From: Hyalella azteca
Taxonomy: Eukaryota > Arthropoda > Malacostraca > Amphipoda > Hyalellidae
Reading direction: 5' to 3'
DNA length: 64,000 bases
NCBI RefSeq assembly: GCF_000764305.2
Contig: NW_025940701.1
Coordinates: 930,294 to 994,293, forward strand
Part shown: in pieces, positions 11,983-23,299 of the stretch
How the letters are laid out: every line of letters starts with the position of its first letter
How positions within the stretch are numbered: the first letter of the stretch is position 1
Position numbers and translations under genes: made by a program
The notes under the pieces: model-generated
What the model saw: only the letters and a program-made list of their open reading frames with translations
Told to the model about the DNA's origin: nothing
Database searches by the model: none

Positions 11983-12172
11983 GTTGGTGATTTCTAGGTG
12001 AATTTTGTGATTTTTCCATAAATTTGGTGATTTCTCGGTAAATTTTGCAATTTCTCTATGAACTAGGTGATTTCTCGGTGAATTTTGTGATTTCTCCGTG
12101 ACTTTTGTGGTTTCTCCGTGATTTTTTTTATTTTTTTGGCGAATTTTGTGATTTATTCGTGAATTTGGTGAT
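11983..12172. repeat. Degenerate tandem repeat, about 22-24 bp unit
   Basis: The units read TGATTTCTCGGTGAATTTTG with many changes, such as TGATTTTTCCATAAATTTGG. Copies are old and diverged. Confidence 0.75.
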
Positions 12173-13120
12173 TATTTCTATCTTTTCGTAATTTTTAATT
12201 AGCATTGAGAGTACTGTAACGTCAATTGAATTTCGGTGAAATGCAACTCCAACAATTTTTTATGGCGTCTTTTGATAATGAACTTAGCACGTGCATTACT
12301 TACGTATGAACTTAGCACGTGCAAATGTAGAACAATGAAATAAAAATTTTTTTACTTTTGGGTGTGGAAAATATTACGGTTTGATGCGTGCTATTTGATT
12401 AATGTAAAATAATTGATTTTTATGAGAAATTTTAATTATTATGATATCTTGCTGGATTTTTTTTGGTTGCAAAGTCGAAAAAATATCGAAATGTTGATTG
12501 AAACTCCGTACTCTCGTTTTTAATTTAACATATATAAAAATCGCAGTTATAAAATAAACATCAAAACCGTGCTACTCGGCCACTATTAGTCTTGAATTTT
12601 ACAAAATAATCAGTTTATAGATGTAAGCTGCTTAATTTATTCATGAGTGAATGTCCTTCGGCCTCCAAGACTGAATAATTAAACGGAGTTCAAGGAAGAA
12701 AATTCACTTGCTTGTGTATTAGTATCAAACCTACACAGAATATAATTGTTTCATGCTGATATTTGCAAATATTTTTGTCAGATATCAGTGAATATATTCC
12801 TCAGGCGGTTGGTGCATAAAAATTGACTGTTAACGGCCAAGGATTTTCCAATACTAAAATATCGTTCGCCGAGGCTCCAGAAATTTTAAGCTGATTTGTC
12901 GGCGTTTGCGAAGCCAATTAAAGTGTTTTAGAGATTATAAAAATAGAAGCAATCCTACCTGAGACTAAGTTGCTAATTTATCTTCACTCGTCGTCATGCG
13001 CTTTGAACATGTCGATTCATTTCAATTAAATGCACTGCATGGAAGCTTCGTGCTTGCAGCGATTGCTTGAACATGCAGGCTGGCATTAAGCTCATTTATT
13101 GCCAAAATTATGTAAATTAC

Positions 13121-13286
13121 TCCTTTTTAGCGCATTTTCTCATTTATGGAAAAAATTCACTATTGTGCTCGCCATGTCTGTCCGTCCGTCTGTCTGTCTG
13201 TCCGTCTGTCCGTGACCTCAAGTTTTCCTCGACGAGAAAATGCGCTCTCTGTCACTCACTGCAGTGAGTACTGAGTTATATTTTTT
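13121..13286. repeat. Fold-back dispersed repeat, copy 1
   Basis: It opens with TTTTTAGCGCATTTTCTC and later has GAGAAAATGCGCTC, so GCGCATTTTCTC is inverted within the unit (about 13130-13141 and 13235-13246). Between lies a variable (TCTG/TCCG)n stretch. The end CACTCACTGCAGTGAGTACT is itself palindromic. Near-identical copies are at 20918 and 62083. It resembles a MITE or other short non-autonomous element; the class is not certain. Confidence 0.85.
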
Positions 13287-14122
13287 GAAGTAGTAGGCTA
13301 CATCTCATTCATGGCTATTACCTCCCAATGAGTTAGTATTCACACCACATGAAAAATAAAACCGCTCTTTTTGTATCATCTCCGAAGCTTATTATGTAAT
13401 AGCACATTACAGCATCATTGTTAAAGGTCAAAAAATGAGAAATCCCTCAGGTTCGCTCACCATTTATTCCATGCACTACAAAAATGCCGAACATATTAGG
13501 AGACACTAAATCTCCTTGACCAGCTTACGAGGCTGGTGAACGCAAATAGATTGTTAGGTAACAGGAATTTTCCTAAATACAGCTTGCCATTATACTCTTA
13601 TACTCTTGAATTCAGTACACTTGTTATTTATTAGGTAATATTCGGAGGCACAAATACGAAGGTAAAAATTTGTACTATTCTAATAACCGTTAATATATTT
13701 TATGTTTCGGAAATTTTAACAAATTAGATAAATTCAAATCTTAATATTTAAGTAATATTTCCGTATAAAATTTATGCACTCTTAACCTATTTTTACTCAT
13801 TCTAATATACGGCCAATCGATCACAGAAGGAAATTTTACAGTGCAAATTTTTTGCTGTAGTTTCAACGTATTATAATTAAATTGGCTTTCGAGTCAATTT
13901 AGCTTTAAAATTTTTCTCTCTCCATACAAGTTAAGTATTTGCTGATTTCTTAAAATGAGGAACAATAAATAACAATTATTTTTTTGACACTATGTAGGTA
14001 TAAATTTCTATACAAAAATCGATTTTAGAGTTTATTGAACGCAACAATACCTGCCTCCCAAAACCGGAGACAAAAACGAAACGCAGTCTGGGCGTTGAAG
14101 TCCAAACTAATCAAGTAAAAAG

Positions 14123-14128
14123 TTTATT
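14123..14128 (-). promoter_or_regulatory. Candidate poly(A) signal of gene B
   Basis: AATAAA on the minus strand, about 77 nt beyond the gene B stop codon. The spacing is much like that in gene A. Confidence 0.45.
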
Positions 14129-14204
14129 TTGCGAAAGGAATAAACCTAGCCAAAAATACACAAAGAATACGATGAGAGGCACTGTTATCTAGCACTTGGT
14201 CCAA

Positions 14205-15617
14205 TTAAACAGACCTCTTCTTTAGAGATTTTTTGAAGGAATCGAACTTATCGTAAATATTCGAAGAGGCTTTAGGAAGATCTGGCATGGAGCTTCTAGA
14301 CCAAAAATTACCGAAAGTGCGACTAAATACGGCGAATTTTCTAAATCTTTCTCCTCCATACCCTGTCGACTTTCCCGAGTTGGTATGTTGCTCTGGAGTT
14401 CCAGGTATGTGAATATCATCAGCGCAAATGTTAGCAGTGGCAGGTTCAGATCTTGATATCTTTTCTGAAGTACTTAGTAACTCAGGATTTTCCTTTGACC
14501 AAGGAACCATGAGATTTTTCGCGAAATCTCTCGACTTTATATTATCTTCTTCAGAACATACCAGCCACGTACTGCCTCCTGTGGGTAGTTTCTTGGGACT
14601 GCTCACCGTTCGTGGGCGAGGAGTCGGTCCCGCTGATAGAAATTTCTCCGTCTTGGACACGTCTGTTCGGGACCCAAAATTTCGAAGTGACAGTCGCAAA
14701 TCTTTGTCACGCCAATGTTTGTCTCTTGCTTCCTGGATGAATGAGCGTCCTCTCTGAAGTAAACTTAAAGGTTTTTCTTCGGCAATGATCTTCATGTCGG
14801 CTATCGAATGATCCGCTGAGTCCGCTGGATGATCCACCTTCTGCAGGTTTTGATCGACCGACCGCGACAAACGAGTACAATAATTTAACAAAGAATGTGC
14901 GGGTGTTGTCTCATCTTTTAGTAAAGCTAACCTCGAGCTACCAGAAGATGAAAGGACTAAATTAGACATGTATTTTTTTGAAGATGGAACATATAAGTCA
15001 TCACTTGAAGTTATCCTCGAGGTCCAATTTTTGGTAAGCGATGAGCATTTTTCTCTTCGTTTTGTACGACCAGTCGGCATTGAAGGTCGAATTTTTTTAA
15101 CGGCTGTTATTTTTCTTCGAGAAAATGTCGAATTCTTAGAGAAATTAGGTGAACTATTAGGACCATCTGAATCCAAAATCTCCATTTGACATAAGGTCTT
15201 GGAGTCGTCATAGCTCGTGCACCTCGTCGAACAGACGGGGTCTCCCTTCCGCTTGGCTCGAGAGCTTCTTTGATTCCTACATTCGCCACCCACGTGGCTG
15301 GAGCTAAACGGCCCATAATTCAGGTTAGTAATGGCTGATACAGTGCGATGCAAAGAAGATTCGTAATTCTCGTTTCTAAATTGAGCAAATCTTCTTATAG
15401 ATGAAGGGGAAAGGCTTTTACGAAAAGATGCAAGTGATTTTTTAGGGGAAGATTCACGTGTCATTTTCAAATGACAAGATGAAGCTGAGCAGCCCACGGC
15501 CTTCTGAACCAAGTAGAGGAACGTGGGCTCGATGTCGGAACTACTTTCGGCGGCGGAGACTTCAGCGTAGTGGGCATTAAATTCCTCCGCGAGCTCCTCG
15601 CCTTCAGTTCGAGTGAT
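14205..15617 (-). CDS. Gene B last coding exon (G5 and long tail)
   Basis: Acceptor AACTTTGCAG|ATC joins in phase 0 to the exon ending CGTGAG, giving NKLDLDHCRE-ITRTEGEELAEE, which is the normal order between G4 and G5. It encodes 470 residues and ends with TAA at 14207-14205. About 40 residues finish the GTPase fold; the rest is a Ser-, Arg- and Lys-rich tail without a domain I recognise. The block near the end with SRTFGNFWSRSSMPDLPKAS looks more ordered than the rest. Confidence 0.88.
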   Translation of the reverse strand: MTRTEGEELAEEFNAHYAEVSAAESSSDIEPTFLYLVQKAVGCSASSCHLKMTRESSPKKSLASFRKSLSPSSIRRFAQFRNENYESSLHRTVSAITNLNYGPFSSSHVGGECRNQRSSRAKRKGDPVCSTRCTSYDDSKTLCQMEILDSDGPNSSPNFSKNSTFSRRKITAVKKIRPSMPTGRTKRREKCSSLTKNWTSRITSSDDLYVPSSKKYMSNLVLSSSGSSRLALLKDETTPAHSLLNYCTRLSRSVDQNLQKVDHPADSADHSIADMKIIAEEKPLSLLQRGRSFIQEARDKHWRDKDLRLSLRNFGSRTDVSKTEKFLSAGPTPRPRTVSSPKKLPTGGSTWLVCSEEDNIKSRDFAKNLMVPWSKENPELLSTSEKISRSEPATANICADDIHIPGTPEQHTNSGKSTGYGGERFRKFAVFSRTFGNFWSRSSMPDLPKASSNIYDKFDSFKKSLKKRSV

Positions 15618-18600
15618 CTGCAAAGTTCAAATTCATATAAATGCTAATATGTTATAAATTGTAACTATCACTATTAATTGATCCAATAAAATAGTTGAAA
15701 GAATTTGTTTTAGCAATGAAAAATTTTCCTACTATTGCAATCTAAAACTTTTATACAACGTCTACGTCTAAACGACTACTTGAATAAAAAAGTTTTATTT
15801 AAATTGCCATGCCAGCAATGGAAACAAGGGCGAAGAGATAATTGAGAGAAGTCAATTATCGTTGTTTCCATCATTCGTCACTTGTCCTTTCCTTTTTTTA
15901 CCAACACCCGCTGCCAGATGATTGCTTATCCTTGGGTAATTACGAAACAATTTCGATGCAATCACGCAGATGTTTCTTTGATATCGCACCTCCAATCTTC
16001 ACTTCCTCGTCTCTGACTGAAACCTGTAATTTCTTGCCATTGAGCCTCTAATGACAGCCATTGCTGCTCGTGGCAATGATTTCGCTCAAACGAGTGGCAA
16101 ACCCGTCATTGGAAATGACAATTTTAAAGCTCAGTTGCCGTACGACTGAAGAAAATAATTTTCAATACAAAACCCCGGAGATTCGAGTGATTAGATAATG
16201 AAATTATATGGGTATTTTTTATCGATTCAGTAGATGCATTTGGAAATTTCTAATCAATGGAATAACTAAATTAACGTTCTGATTAAAATCATGGTCGGAA
16301 TTTGTAAAGACAAGAACGATAATCACGCGGTGGCGGCTGCGCCATCTTGCACAGAAACCAAACACGCGTAAGCTTGTAATTTAAGTCTAACTTCTATCAG
16401 GTAATCGATCACTGATTGTGATTGCAGGCTGGCTTTGACTAGGCGGAGAGAGAAACGAACTTGAATCCAGGTTAATGAAGTAGACATTCTCGTCTGCGGG
16501 CCTCATTGATAACAACGCAAGACTAAAATCAAACGGAATCTCTAGTTTATTTCAAGAAAAATGTTGAATTTTATCAATGAATAATAACATTTGCATGGTC
16601 AGGCCAATTTTTATCACTGCATTTTCTAATTAACGTCGAAAAGTTTTTCATGTCGCAAACCGGAGTCATATTTTCCATTTTTTATCGCTTCTTTCCAATT
16701 ATGTACATTGAAAAGGGATAATAATTTTTTGTGAGTGATTTTCACTGCCGGAATTTCAGTAGATTTTTTTAAATTTCATTTTAAAATTCAAACAATCAGA
16801 CGAGAATTAACACAACATAGTGTATTTTTGTGTAATGTGTGAACTATGATATAAATTAAGTTTGTATGTATCGATCCATAGTGCAAAATCATGCTTGTCA
16901 ATACTTGTCGCGATCACTATGAGAAATAAGCGACACATTGTCCAAAAATTGATGCAATTTTTGCTTTTGCGTGGGTAATCCTGATGCTCGTTCTCACGAC
17001 AGTGGTCCAGTATGAGTTGGATCTCACCTCACGACAGTGGTCCAGCATGAGTTGGATCTCACCTCACGACAGTGGTCCAGCATGATTCGTATCTCACCTC
17101 ACGACAGTGGTCCAGCATGAGTCGGGTCTCACCTCACGGCAGTGGTCCAGCATGAGTCGGATCTCACCTCACGACAGTGGTCCAGTATGAGTCAGGTCTC
17201 ACCTCACGGCAGGGGTCCAGTATGAGTCGGGTCTCACCTCACGACAGGGGTCCAGCATGAGTCGGGTCTCACCTCACGGCAGTGGTCCAGTATGAGTCGG
17301 GTCTCACCTCACGGCAGTAGTCCAGTATGAGTCGGGTCTCACCTCACGGCATAGTCGGGTCTCACCTCATGGCAGTGGTCCAGTATGAGTCGGGTCTCAC
17401 CTCACGGCAGTAGTCCAGTATGAGTCGGGTCTCACCTCACGGCATTGTTCCAGTATGAGTCGGGTCTCACCTCACGACAGGGGTCCAGCATGAGTCGGGT
17501 CTCACCTCACGACAGTGGTCCAGGTCAAGTTTGTTCGCCATGAGCGCTATGGGCGGCCGCTCGTCCCTGATTTCATGCACTCTCTGAAGGCAGCGCCGCG
17601 CTGTGCTGAAGCTTTCAGCGTCAGTAACGCTGTAGACCACCGCCACGCTATCAGCTGCTGATATTTCAGCTTTGTGTAGGCTGCATTCTCCCTGTAATTT
17701 GCATGTCATGAGGATAAGATAGAGGATACTTTGATTAAATTTTCATGTCACAAATAGCGGTGATCATGACTGGGTGCGGAAGAATTGGCAGGAGACTATA
17801 ATTTCTTAAGGAAAGTCCAATTTCCGAGCAGTATTGCTAATAATGAATAGAAATAATGATAAATTGTGTGTTATTTAATTCTATTGCTTTACTTTATTAA
17901 TATAATGTTTCCTAATTTCAAAAATGTCCAGCAAAAATGCAGAGAGAAAAAAGCAAGTGATCTCACAGGCTTAGCTGAAGAGTCGACGATCTCGAGGACG
18001 CGCTCGCGGCTGTCCACCACCATTGAGTGGCGATACACGATTGCTGCAAATATGTATATTAAAATTTACGAGAATATTTGCTAGGTATTCATAATATACA
18101 TCCATTCCGTAATGTGTAACTCATTTATGAATCAAATTAATTGCACTTTTACAAGGTGACTTCTACGAATAAGTGTTGGTAAAAGAAGCTGTTACCAATT
18201 CCGATCAATTAAAAGAATGTGAGAATGTTTCACGAAGAAATTTAAATTTATATTATTTGAATAGACTCAAGTGGAAACAAAATAAGGTTCTATGAACAGT
18301 AATGAAGATTTGGAAAATGGCAGGAAAAAGAAATCTATTTGTAAATTTTGGAGTCATACTTAAAAAAGATAATATTCAATTAATAAAATAAGACCAAGCT
18401 TTTCAATTGCAAGTTTAGCCAATTAATGCTTCGATATCAATGCTATATAAGCCTATGCATTTTTATTAACCTACTGAACCATAAAAATACACACACTCTC
18501 AAATCTTCGTAATTATCAAATTCAAATAATTTATAAACTGAAATTTCGAATTTATTTTCCATGGTTCTCAAGTGAGGTGAATTTACTCACTGACAGCGGA

Positions 18601-20131
18601 GTGATATTCGCCGATGAAACGGTGCGTCAGAAACCTCACCGCCAAAGCTGGAAACGTGAAATAAATAACAGGATTATAAGAAAAATTCTGTTCCATTAAA
18701 TTCCCTTTACTTAGTATTATTTGAATTAAACAAGGATTTCAGATAATTTTTTAGAAAGATTCAAGGTTAGAAGGAATTTAGGCCTGCTTCAGATGCGGAT
18801 GAGCCTGGAGACCAAATATTATGGTAAAGTTCCACATAATACCAGGCAGCCAATTCCCGTGTGTAATATAAGCACATAAAGCATACAATTCCTTTTTACA
18901 ACACTTCTCTTTAACTTCACTCATTGTTGTTTGTCTGCTATAAATCTTTTAATTGATATTTAACATAATTATTCCTGCCCAATTGATTTGAAATTTTGCA
19001 CACTTGCGTAAAATCGGAGACAATACTTAAATTAATTGTCAGAATAAGAATAAATAATAGAAAAAAATTTAAATTTGTTTTTTATATTAAAGAAAATGTC
19101 AAAAAAAATTATTATTTAAAAATGAAAAAAGAAATTCTTTGTATATTAGTAGCATCGGAGACGCTGGTCTCTTTGGGAGTGTTGTCTTTAAAAAGTAATT
19201 TTTAAAAGTATATTATTCTATTCATATTATTGTGCAAACCTGATTTTCCGACGCCCTTGGCACCCAACAGCAGCACGTTTATCTTCGCGGCACATGTGGT
19301 GCCCAGGCTGTTGTGTCGCCTTCTTCTCTGCTCCTTGTCAGAACCGTCGCAGAAATTCGGATAGATTTTAGTTCTACGCACTTGGCTGTGATTAATAAAT
19401 GTCTTGTCTTCGTCAGCGGCAAGGAAGGAGCTACTAAAATTTGTGGCCATCTTTTCTTCGTAGTTTCTTTGAATTGCAGGAGAGCTTTGATGTGATTTAT
19501 CCTCATTAATATTATTGTCGCGAAGACATTTTTCTCTCGAAACGTTGAAACCATTCATCATTACACTTTGGTTCAAGTTGTTCATCAAAACCTCTTCATT
19601 TTTATTCCAGGATGACTTTACAGCTGTTTCATTAGTTGAAGACCTCACTGGATACTGAGCAAAATCGAAATTCTTGTAGCATTTCTTCGTTTTTTCGTTG
19701 AGACGCGCGATGTCTTCGGCGTTACTCTCGTACTTGAGAGACCTTTGTCGGCTTCTGCTGCGTTGGTGTTTCACTGGAAAATCCGAACTTATATTCCTAC
19801 TATCGACTGCGGCTAGGTTTAAGCTGTTCATGGCCGAGATTTTTTGATCGCTTGCATTCATCTGCCTCTCAAAAATGCTGTCCAGTTGTCGTAAGGGGGA
19901 AAACTTGTTAGACACGAAATGACTTGGGTCGTTATTGGAACAGCCGCTACTGTCAGTGCTGAGGCTGCAGGTGCCTGCGTCGCTGTAGCTGCCGTTGTAG
20001 CTGCCGTTGCAGCTGTACATGCTGTTAGTGTTGCTGTTTGTGTCGCTGCTATCTACGCTGTTGGATTGCAGTTGACGCTTCTCGATGCTTCTTTCTCTGG
20101 CTTCAGGATACATATTGCTGCATTCTGAGTC
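14205..20131 (-). CDS. Gene B: large Ras-like GTPase with long N- and C-terminal extensions, at least five coding exons
   Basis: Exons 20131-19240, 18647-18591, 18043-17967, 17691-17506 and 15617-14205 join in frame with GT-AG sites at every junction. Counting from the Met at 20113, the product is 868 residues. The order is: a Ser/Asn/Gly-rich region (1-276); the GTPase core (about 277-440) with P-loop GAKGVGKS (284-291), ALAVRFLTHRFIGEY, G3-like VDSSAK (331-335), G4 NKLD (389-392) and G5 SAA (419-421); then a long Ser/Arg/Lys-rich tail ending in KKSLKKRSV. RERG or Ras proteins are usually about 200 residues, so this is a greatly extended member. The switch I Thr is missing, Gly60 is Ala and Gln61 is Lys, which makes nucleotide hydrolysis doubtful. 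There is no CAAX box; the basic tail could bind membranes or a partner. It is the closest relative of gene A in the window. A first coding exon may lie at 37404-37475. Confidence 0.87.
15618..16993 (-). other. Gene B last intron, unique part
   Basis: This is the intron between the exons ending at 17506 and starting at 15617. No open frame here continues the GTPase fold. The 35-bp array fills the donor end of the same intron. Confidence 0.75.
16994..17524 (-). repeat. 35-bp minisatellite made from the gene B splice donor
   Basis: Read on the minus strand, each unit is CTGGACCACTGTCGTGAG (the last 18 nt of the exon) followed by gtgagacccgactcatg (the first 17 nt of the intron). About 15 copies lie in tandem directly inside the intron, the first being the real exon end at 17523-17506. 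Nearly all copies keep GTGAGA after GAG. Changes are mostly single bases (CGACAG to CGGCAG, GTCC to variants), with one shortened copy near 17345. The array must have grown by tandem duplication of the junction. Confidence 0.95.
17506..17691 (-). CDS. Gene B exon with the switch II side, central strand and G4 NKLD
   Basis: Acceptor AAATTACAG|GGA; donor CGTGAG|GTGAGA. It encodes 62 residues in phase 0, from GECSLHKAEI to NKLDLDHCRE, including AVVYSVTDAESF, the typical Ras strand and helix. The exon end is the seed of the adjacent minisatellite. Confidence 0.92.
17967..18043 (-). CDS. Gene B exon with late switch I and G3
   Basis: 77 bp with acceptor ATTTGCAG|CA and donor AAGCCT|GTGAGA. It completes a Thr codon and encodes IVYRHSMVVDSRERVLEIVD followed by SSAKP. 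The YRHS part and the LEIVD strand align with RERG-type YRHQ and MEILD. The exon is too short to be picked up as an open frame; it is supported by phase, splice sites and protein alignment. Confidence 0.88.
18591..18647 (-). CDS. Gene B micro-exon after the P-loop
   Basis: 57 bp, acceptor GTTTCCAG|CT and donor GTCA|GTGAGT. It completes GKS-Ala and encodes LAVRFLTHRFIGEYHSAV plus one base. Nearly the same peptide follows the P-loop in gene A, which confirms the exon. Confidence 0.93.
18648..19239 (-). other. Gene B intron between the P-loop and micro-exon
   Basis: AT-rich, 592 bp, no extra exon seen. The donor is AAATCAG|GTTTGC, weaker than the other donors in this gene. Confidence 0.75.
19240..20131 (-). 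CDS. Gene B exon with N-terminal low-complexity region and P-loop
   Basis: It begins after acceptor ATTAATTTCAG and is open from its first base (DSECSN, then Met at 20113), so either an upstream coding exon exists or the Met at 20113 starts the protein. In the second case an out-of-frame ATG (ATGCAGCAA) lies just before it. The residues are rich in Ser, Asn, Gly and Arg, with NGSYNGSYSDAG and RSRSRQRS stretches. The exon ends in LLLGAKGVGKS, one base into the next codon. Confidence 0.85.
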
Positions 20132-20917
20132 CTGAAATTAATAATAAAAACGTAAATGTAAATGTTAACGCCGAATATATCATAACGGCTTGAGCAAATT
20201 GCATTAGTTGTAATTTGAAATGTTGGAGTCATGTTTAAAAAAGCTAGTACTCTATATTTACATCATTATATTGATTCCTTAATATAAACATAGAATGAAT
20301 AATAATATACACAGAATAAATAAATCAAGAAAACTTCATACAATCTCCTACATAGTGGTAAAGATCGACCACTATTGCGCGGCGTATAATAAGGATTATT
20401 AACACGATTGACTAAATCGTTGTATTAAAATCGAGTGATATATCGTTGCTACATCATTGAACGGTCGTCGGCAAAATTACAGAAATTGTGTAGCCAGATA
20501 TTTGAAAAGCTCAGGCAGTTTCCGAAAACGAGTTTTAATGAAAGTAAAACCTGATCATATCGAACGAAAAGATTCATCTCAATTTATAAAATCATAACTA
20601 TTTTGTTGCATGAGCTAAATGCACCAATAACGGGCTATGATTCGTTGAAACTATCAAGTTTCACATTGTTTACGCCAGGTAGCAGCAACGCGCTGCCGAA
20701 TCAAAATCAATATTTTTTTTCACTCAAAGAATTCGTGATCAGTCTAACCGGTCACACATCGCAAAATGATTCATCATTACATTTCTGGCTTCCACGATCT
20801 TAGAATAACCCAGCATGCGATTATTTTCTGAAAAAGATTTATAATTGACTCCGTTTAAGTGCCTTCGTTACCAAAAGCAGTAGATGATCGGAGGAAACGG
20901 CAGTGGAGTATTTAACT

Positions 20918-21088
20918 CTTTTTAGCGCATTTTCTCATTTATGAAAAAAAGGCACTATTGTGCTCATCATGTCCATCTGTCTGTCCGTCCGTCTGTCCGT
21001 CCGTCCGTGACTTCACGTTTTTGTCAACGAGAAAATACGCTCTCTGTCACTCACTGCAGTGATTACTGAGTTATATATATATTTTTTG
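20918..21088. repeat. Fold-back dispersed repeat, copy 2
   Basis: Same plan as 13121-13286: TTTTTAGCGCATTTTCTC, a (TCTG/TCCG)n core, GAGAAAATACGCTC with one change in the inverted arm, CACTCACTGCAGTGATTACT, then an A/T run. It lies near the 5' side of gene B. Confidence 0.85.
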
Positions 21089-22212
21089 CTTTACTCCAAT
21101 TTTTGAGGGACTGGCTCCTCGACATGCTCCACACATCTGGGCAGGAAGAGTATTTAACATCACACCTACTCGATCACTTTGTTGTGAGTGTAGGATGAAT
21201 TGTAGGAGGAATTAATTGTAGGTAGGAATGACTACCGTAGAGGCAAATGCCGTTCACCAAAATTTGGGCATATGAAGCACTTCTAAATTGGCATGAAAAT
21301 GAACTTTTTTCGTTCACAAAAATGACTACTTGTCATTTATGATGATTTTTTCGGTGAATTCTGCAAATAAAAAATGGACATGTGCTGTTGAATGAACTAA
21401 AAGAGTAACTGTTTACTGGAGCTAATTTACGACATGTAAGTTTATTTTCGTACGTGTTGGTTGTATAAACAATTCTGTGAATAATGAAATGGAAAATTTC
21501 CATTTCATTATTATGAAAAATAACAATGAATTGGAAAGAAGATATATTCTTTTTTCCACTTGGAAGACGGCATGTATGGAAAGAAGATGGAAGACATATA
21601 TGGAAAGAAGACATATCCATGAAATGCTATTAAGATATATCCTTGAATGTACACTGAAATTATTCGAAATATTAGTTAAATAACCCAGGACTTGTACTGC
21701 CCTTGAGCTCAGCACGTTACTTCTTCATATCGCTAGTTAAACATGGCTCTAAATACAAAAATAACTATTACTGAATTATCCCATCTGCATATGTATTTAA
21801 CTGCGAATTCATATACCTGTATTCTTTCAATTTTAGACCTGGAGAAAGAGCTGTTCACAAAAACGTCGTCTTTTTCATTAAAAGTGAAGTGAATTTTCTT
21901 CGCTATTAAATTCCCAACTAAACGCATCACCAAATAAAACATCAAGTCCGCGGTGTTTTCTCAAGGTTGAACAAATCGACCAAGAAAATCACTTAGAGAA
22001 TCGCGAGGTCTTGATTTCGAGGCGCTCGAGATTACCTTGAGGAGACGCTGTTCTCTTGTGTCCTCTAAACGCTCGTGGCCAACACAGGCTGTCGACCTCC
22101 ACTCGAAGTTGTGCGAAAAATTTTAGGCCGTGTAATGAGAATTTAAATCCTGCCAGCTTGCGAAGGATTAGTGGTGGCCGTGAGAGCTAAATGCAGTTAT
22201 TGAGTGTCGAAA

Positions 22213-22275
22213 TGAGTGTGTCATGAGTGTGTCATTGAGTGTGTCATGGGTGAGTCATTGAGTGTGTCTTGAGTA
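22213..22275. repeat. GAGTGTGTCAT short tandem repeat
   Basis: About four or five irregular copies of TGAGTGTGTCAT with spacer differences. Confidence 0.75.
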
Positions 22276-23299
22276 CAATATAGGACGAGTAAGTAGAGTG
22301 AAACGCGAGTCGTGTAGTGGTTAGGTTGATATAATTGTAATTGTGCTGGCCAAATTGCTTTCAGGTAAAATTATATTTGCCTCGCATGTTTTGTATAAGC
22401 ACTGAATGCAAATCAAGGTGTATAAAGTCGTATCAAATTAAATTTCTTGAGTGGTATCGGTTTCTTAATTCTATTATACATGTTGCATTTTGATCGTGCA
22501 TTGTGGAGTATTCTTGTTATGCCTCATATTATTATCGGAGTCGAATTATTAGTCATTTATATTTTGCAGTTTTATATGGTGAGTAAAATAACACGAGATA
22601 ACTTTTATGGAGTCGCTTGCTTTACTAGTTAAATTATAATCATGAACTAGCTGAATTTCTATATTGGTCGTCTATTGACTTCACTATTTCGCTTTTAATA
22701 TCTCAAGACAAGTTCGTATGAGAATTCTAAATCTGGCGAGACAGACTTCATATTTATTTAATACTTTACAACTCATTTAATTTGACAGTTAAAAGCTTTC
22801 AAGGTTGTTAAATTGTACCATCAGCTTGCCTATGAACTGCGGCATTCAGAATCTAAAACTGGACATAAAAAATATCTCCGAAATGTTCTCTTGAGAGCAA
22901 AAATCAATTTGGTTTTTCCTATCAGTGAGCTTGTCAAACAACGGCGCTGGCTGCTGCATTGAAGTAACTATTAACAAAACGTGAAAAATAACATAGATTT
23001 CAACAATTTGCTTAAATCGTAATCATATTTTTGACTACTTTTATTCGACCTATGAAACAGCAACTTAATAAGTCGTTAAGAATTATGAAGAAATTGTCAT
23101 TTTCGTGCCATTTCTAAAACCGTATTTGAATCGTTTGATAATATCATTAATTTTCTCGAAGCTCATGGCATTTATATCTTAGCCTCATTCTTATTTAAAA
23201 TATTTACCAAGCTTTAATTAAGCGTTTCGGTGTTTCAACTCTAATTTTCCATCGTATATAAGTACTTATATTATTAATCTGCTTCTATCGCAAGTTCAC

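Larger units (their letters stand above)
10526..14122. other. Intergenic DNA between genes B and A
   Basis: No supported gene. It holds a degenerate TGATTTCTCGGTGAATTTTG array (11983-12172) and a fold-back repeat (13121-13286). The right end should contain the 3' flank of gene B. Confidence 0.5.
20132..23299. other. Gene B 5' side: large intron or intergenic DNA
   Basis: It contains a fold-back repeat (20918-21088) and a short GAGTGTGTCAT array (about 22213-22275). Open frames near 21.4-21.9 kb and 22.5 kb are within chance length. I see no promoter that can be tied to gene B. Confidence 0.45.

Noticed and set aside
14428..15189. Plus-strand frames opposite the last exon of gene B
   Set aside because: They are shadows of the 470-codon exon, whose G5 motif, phase and splice acceptor are convincing.
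19919..20128. Plus-strand Ala/Val-rich open frame
   Set aside because: It is the antisense of the Ser/Cys/Asn codons in the gene B N-terminal exon, which has splice, phase and homology support on the minus strand.
22030..22130. Minus-strand open segment ending in CTCAAG|GTAATC as an extra gene B exon
   Set aside because: It has no usable acceptor and no ATG, and a TAA lies close upstream in frame. It could be a 5' UTR exon at best.
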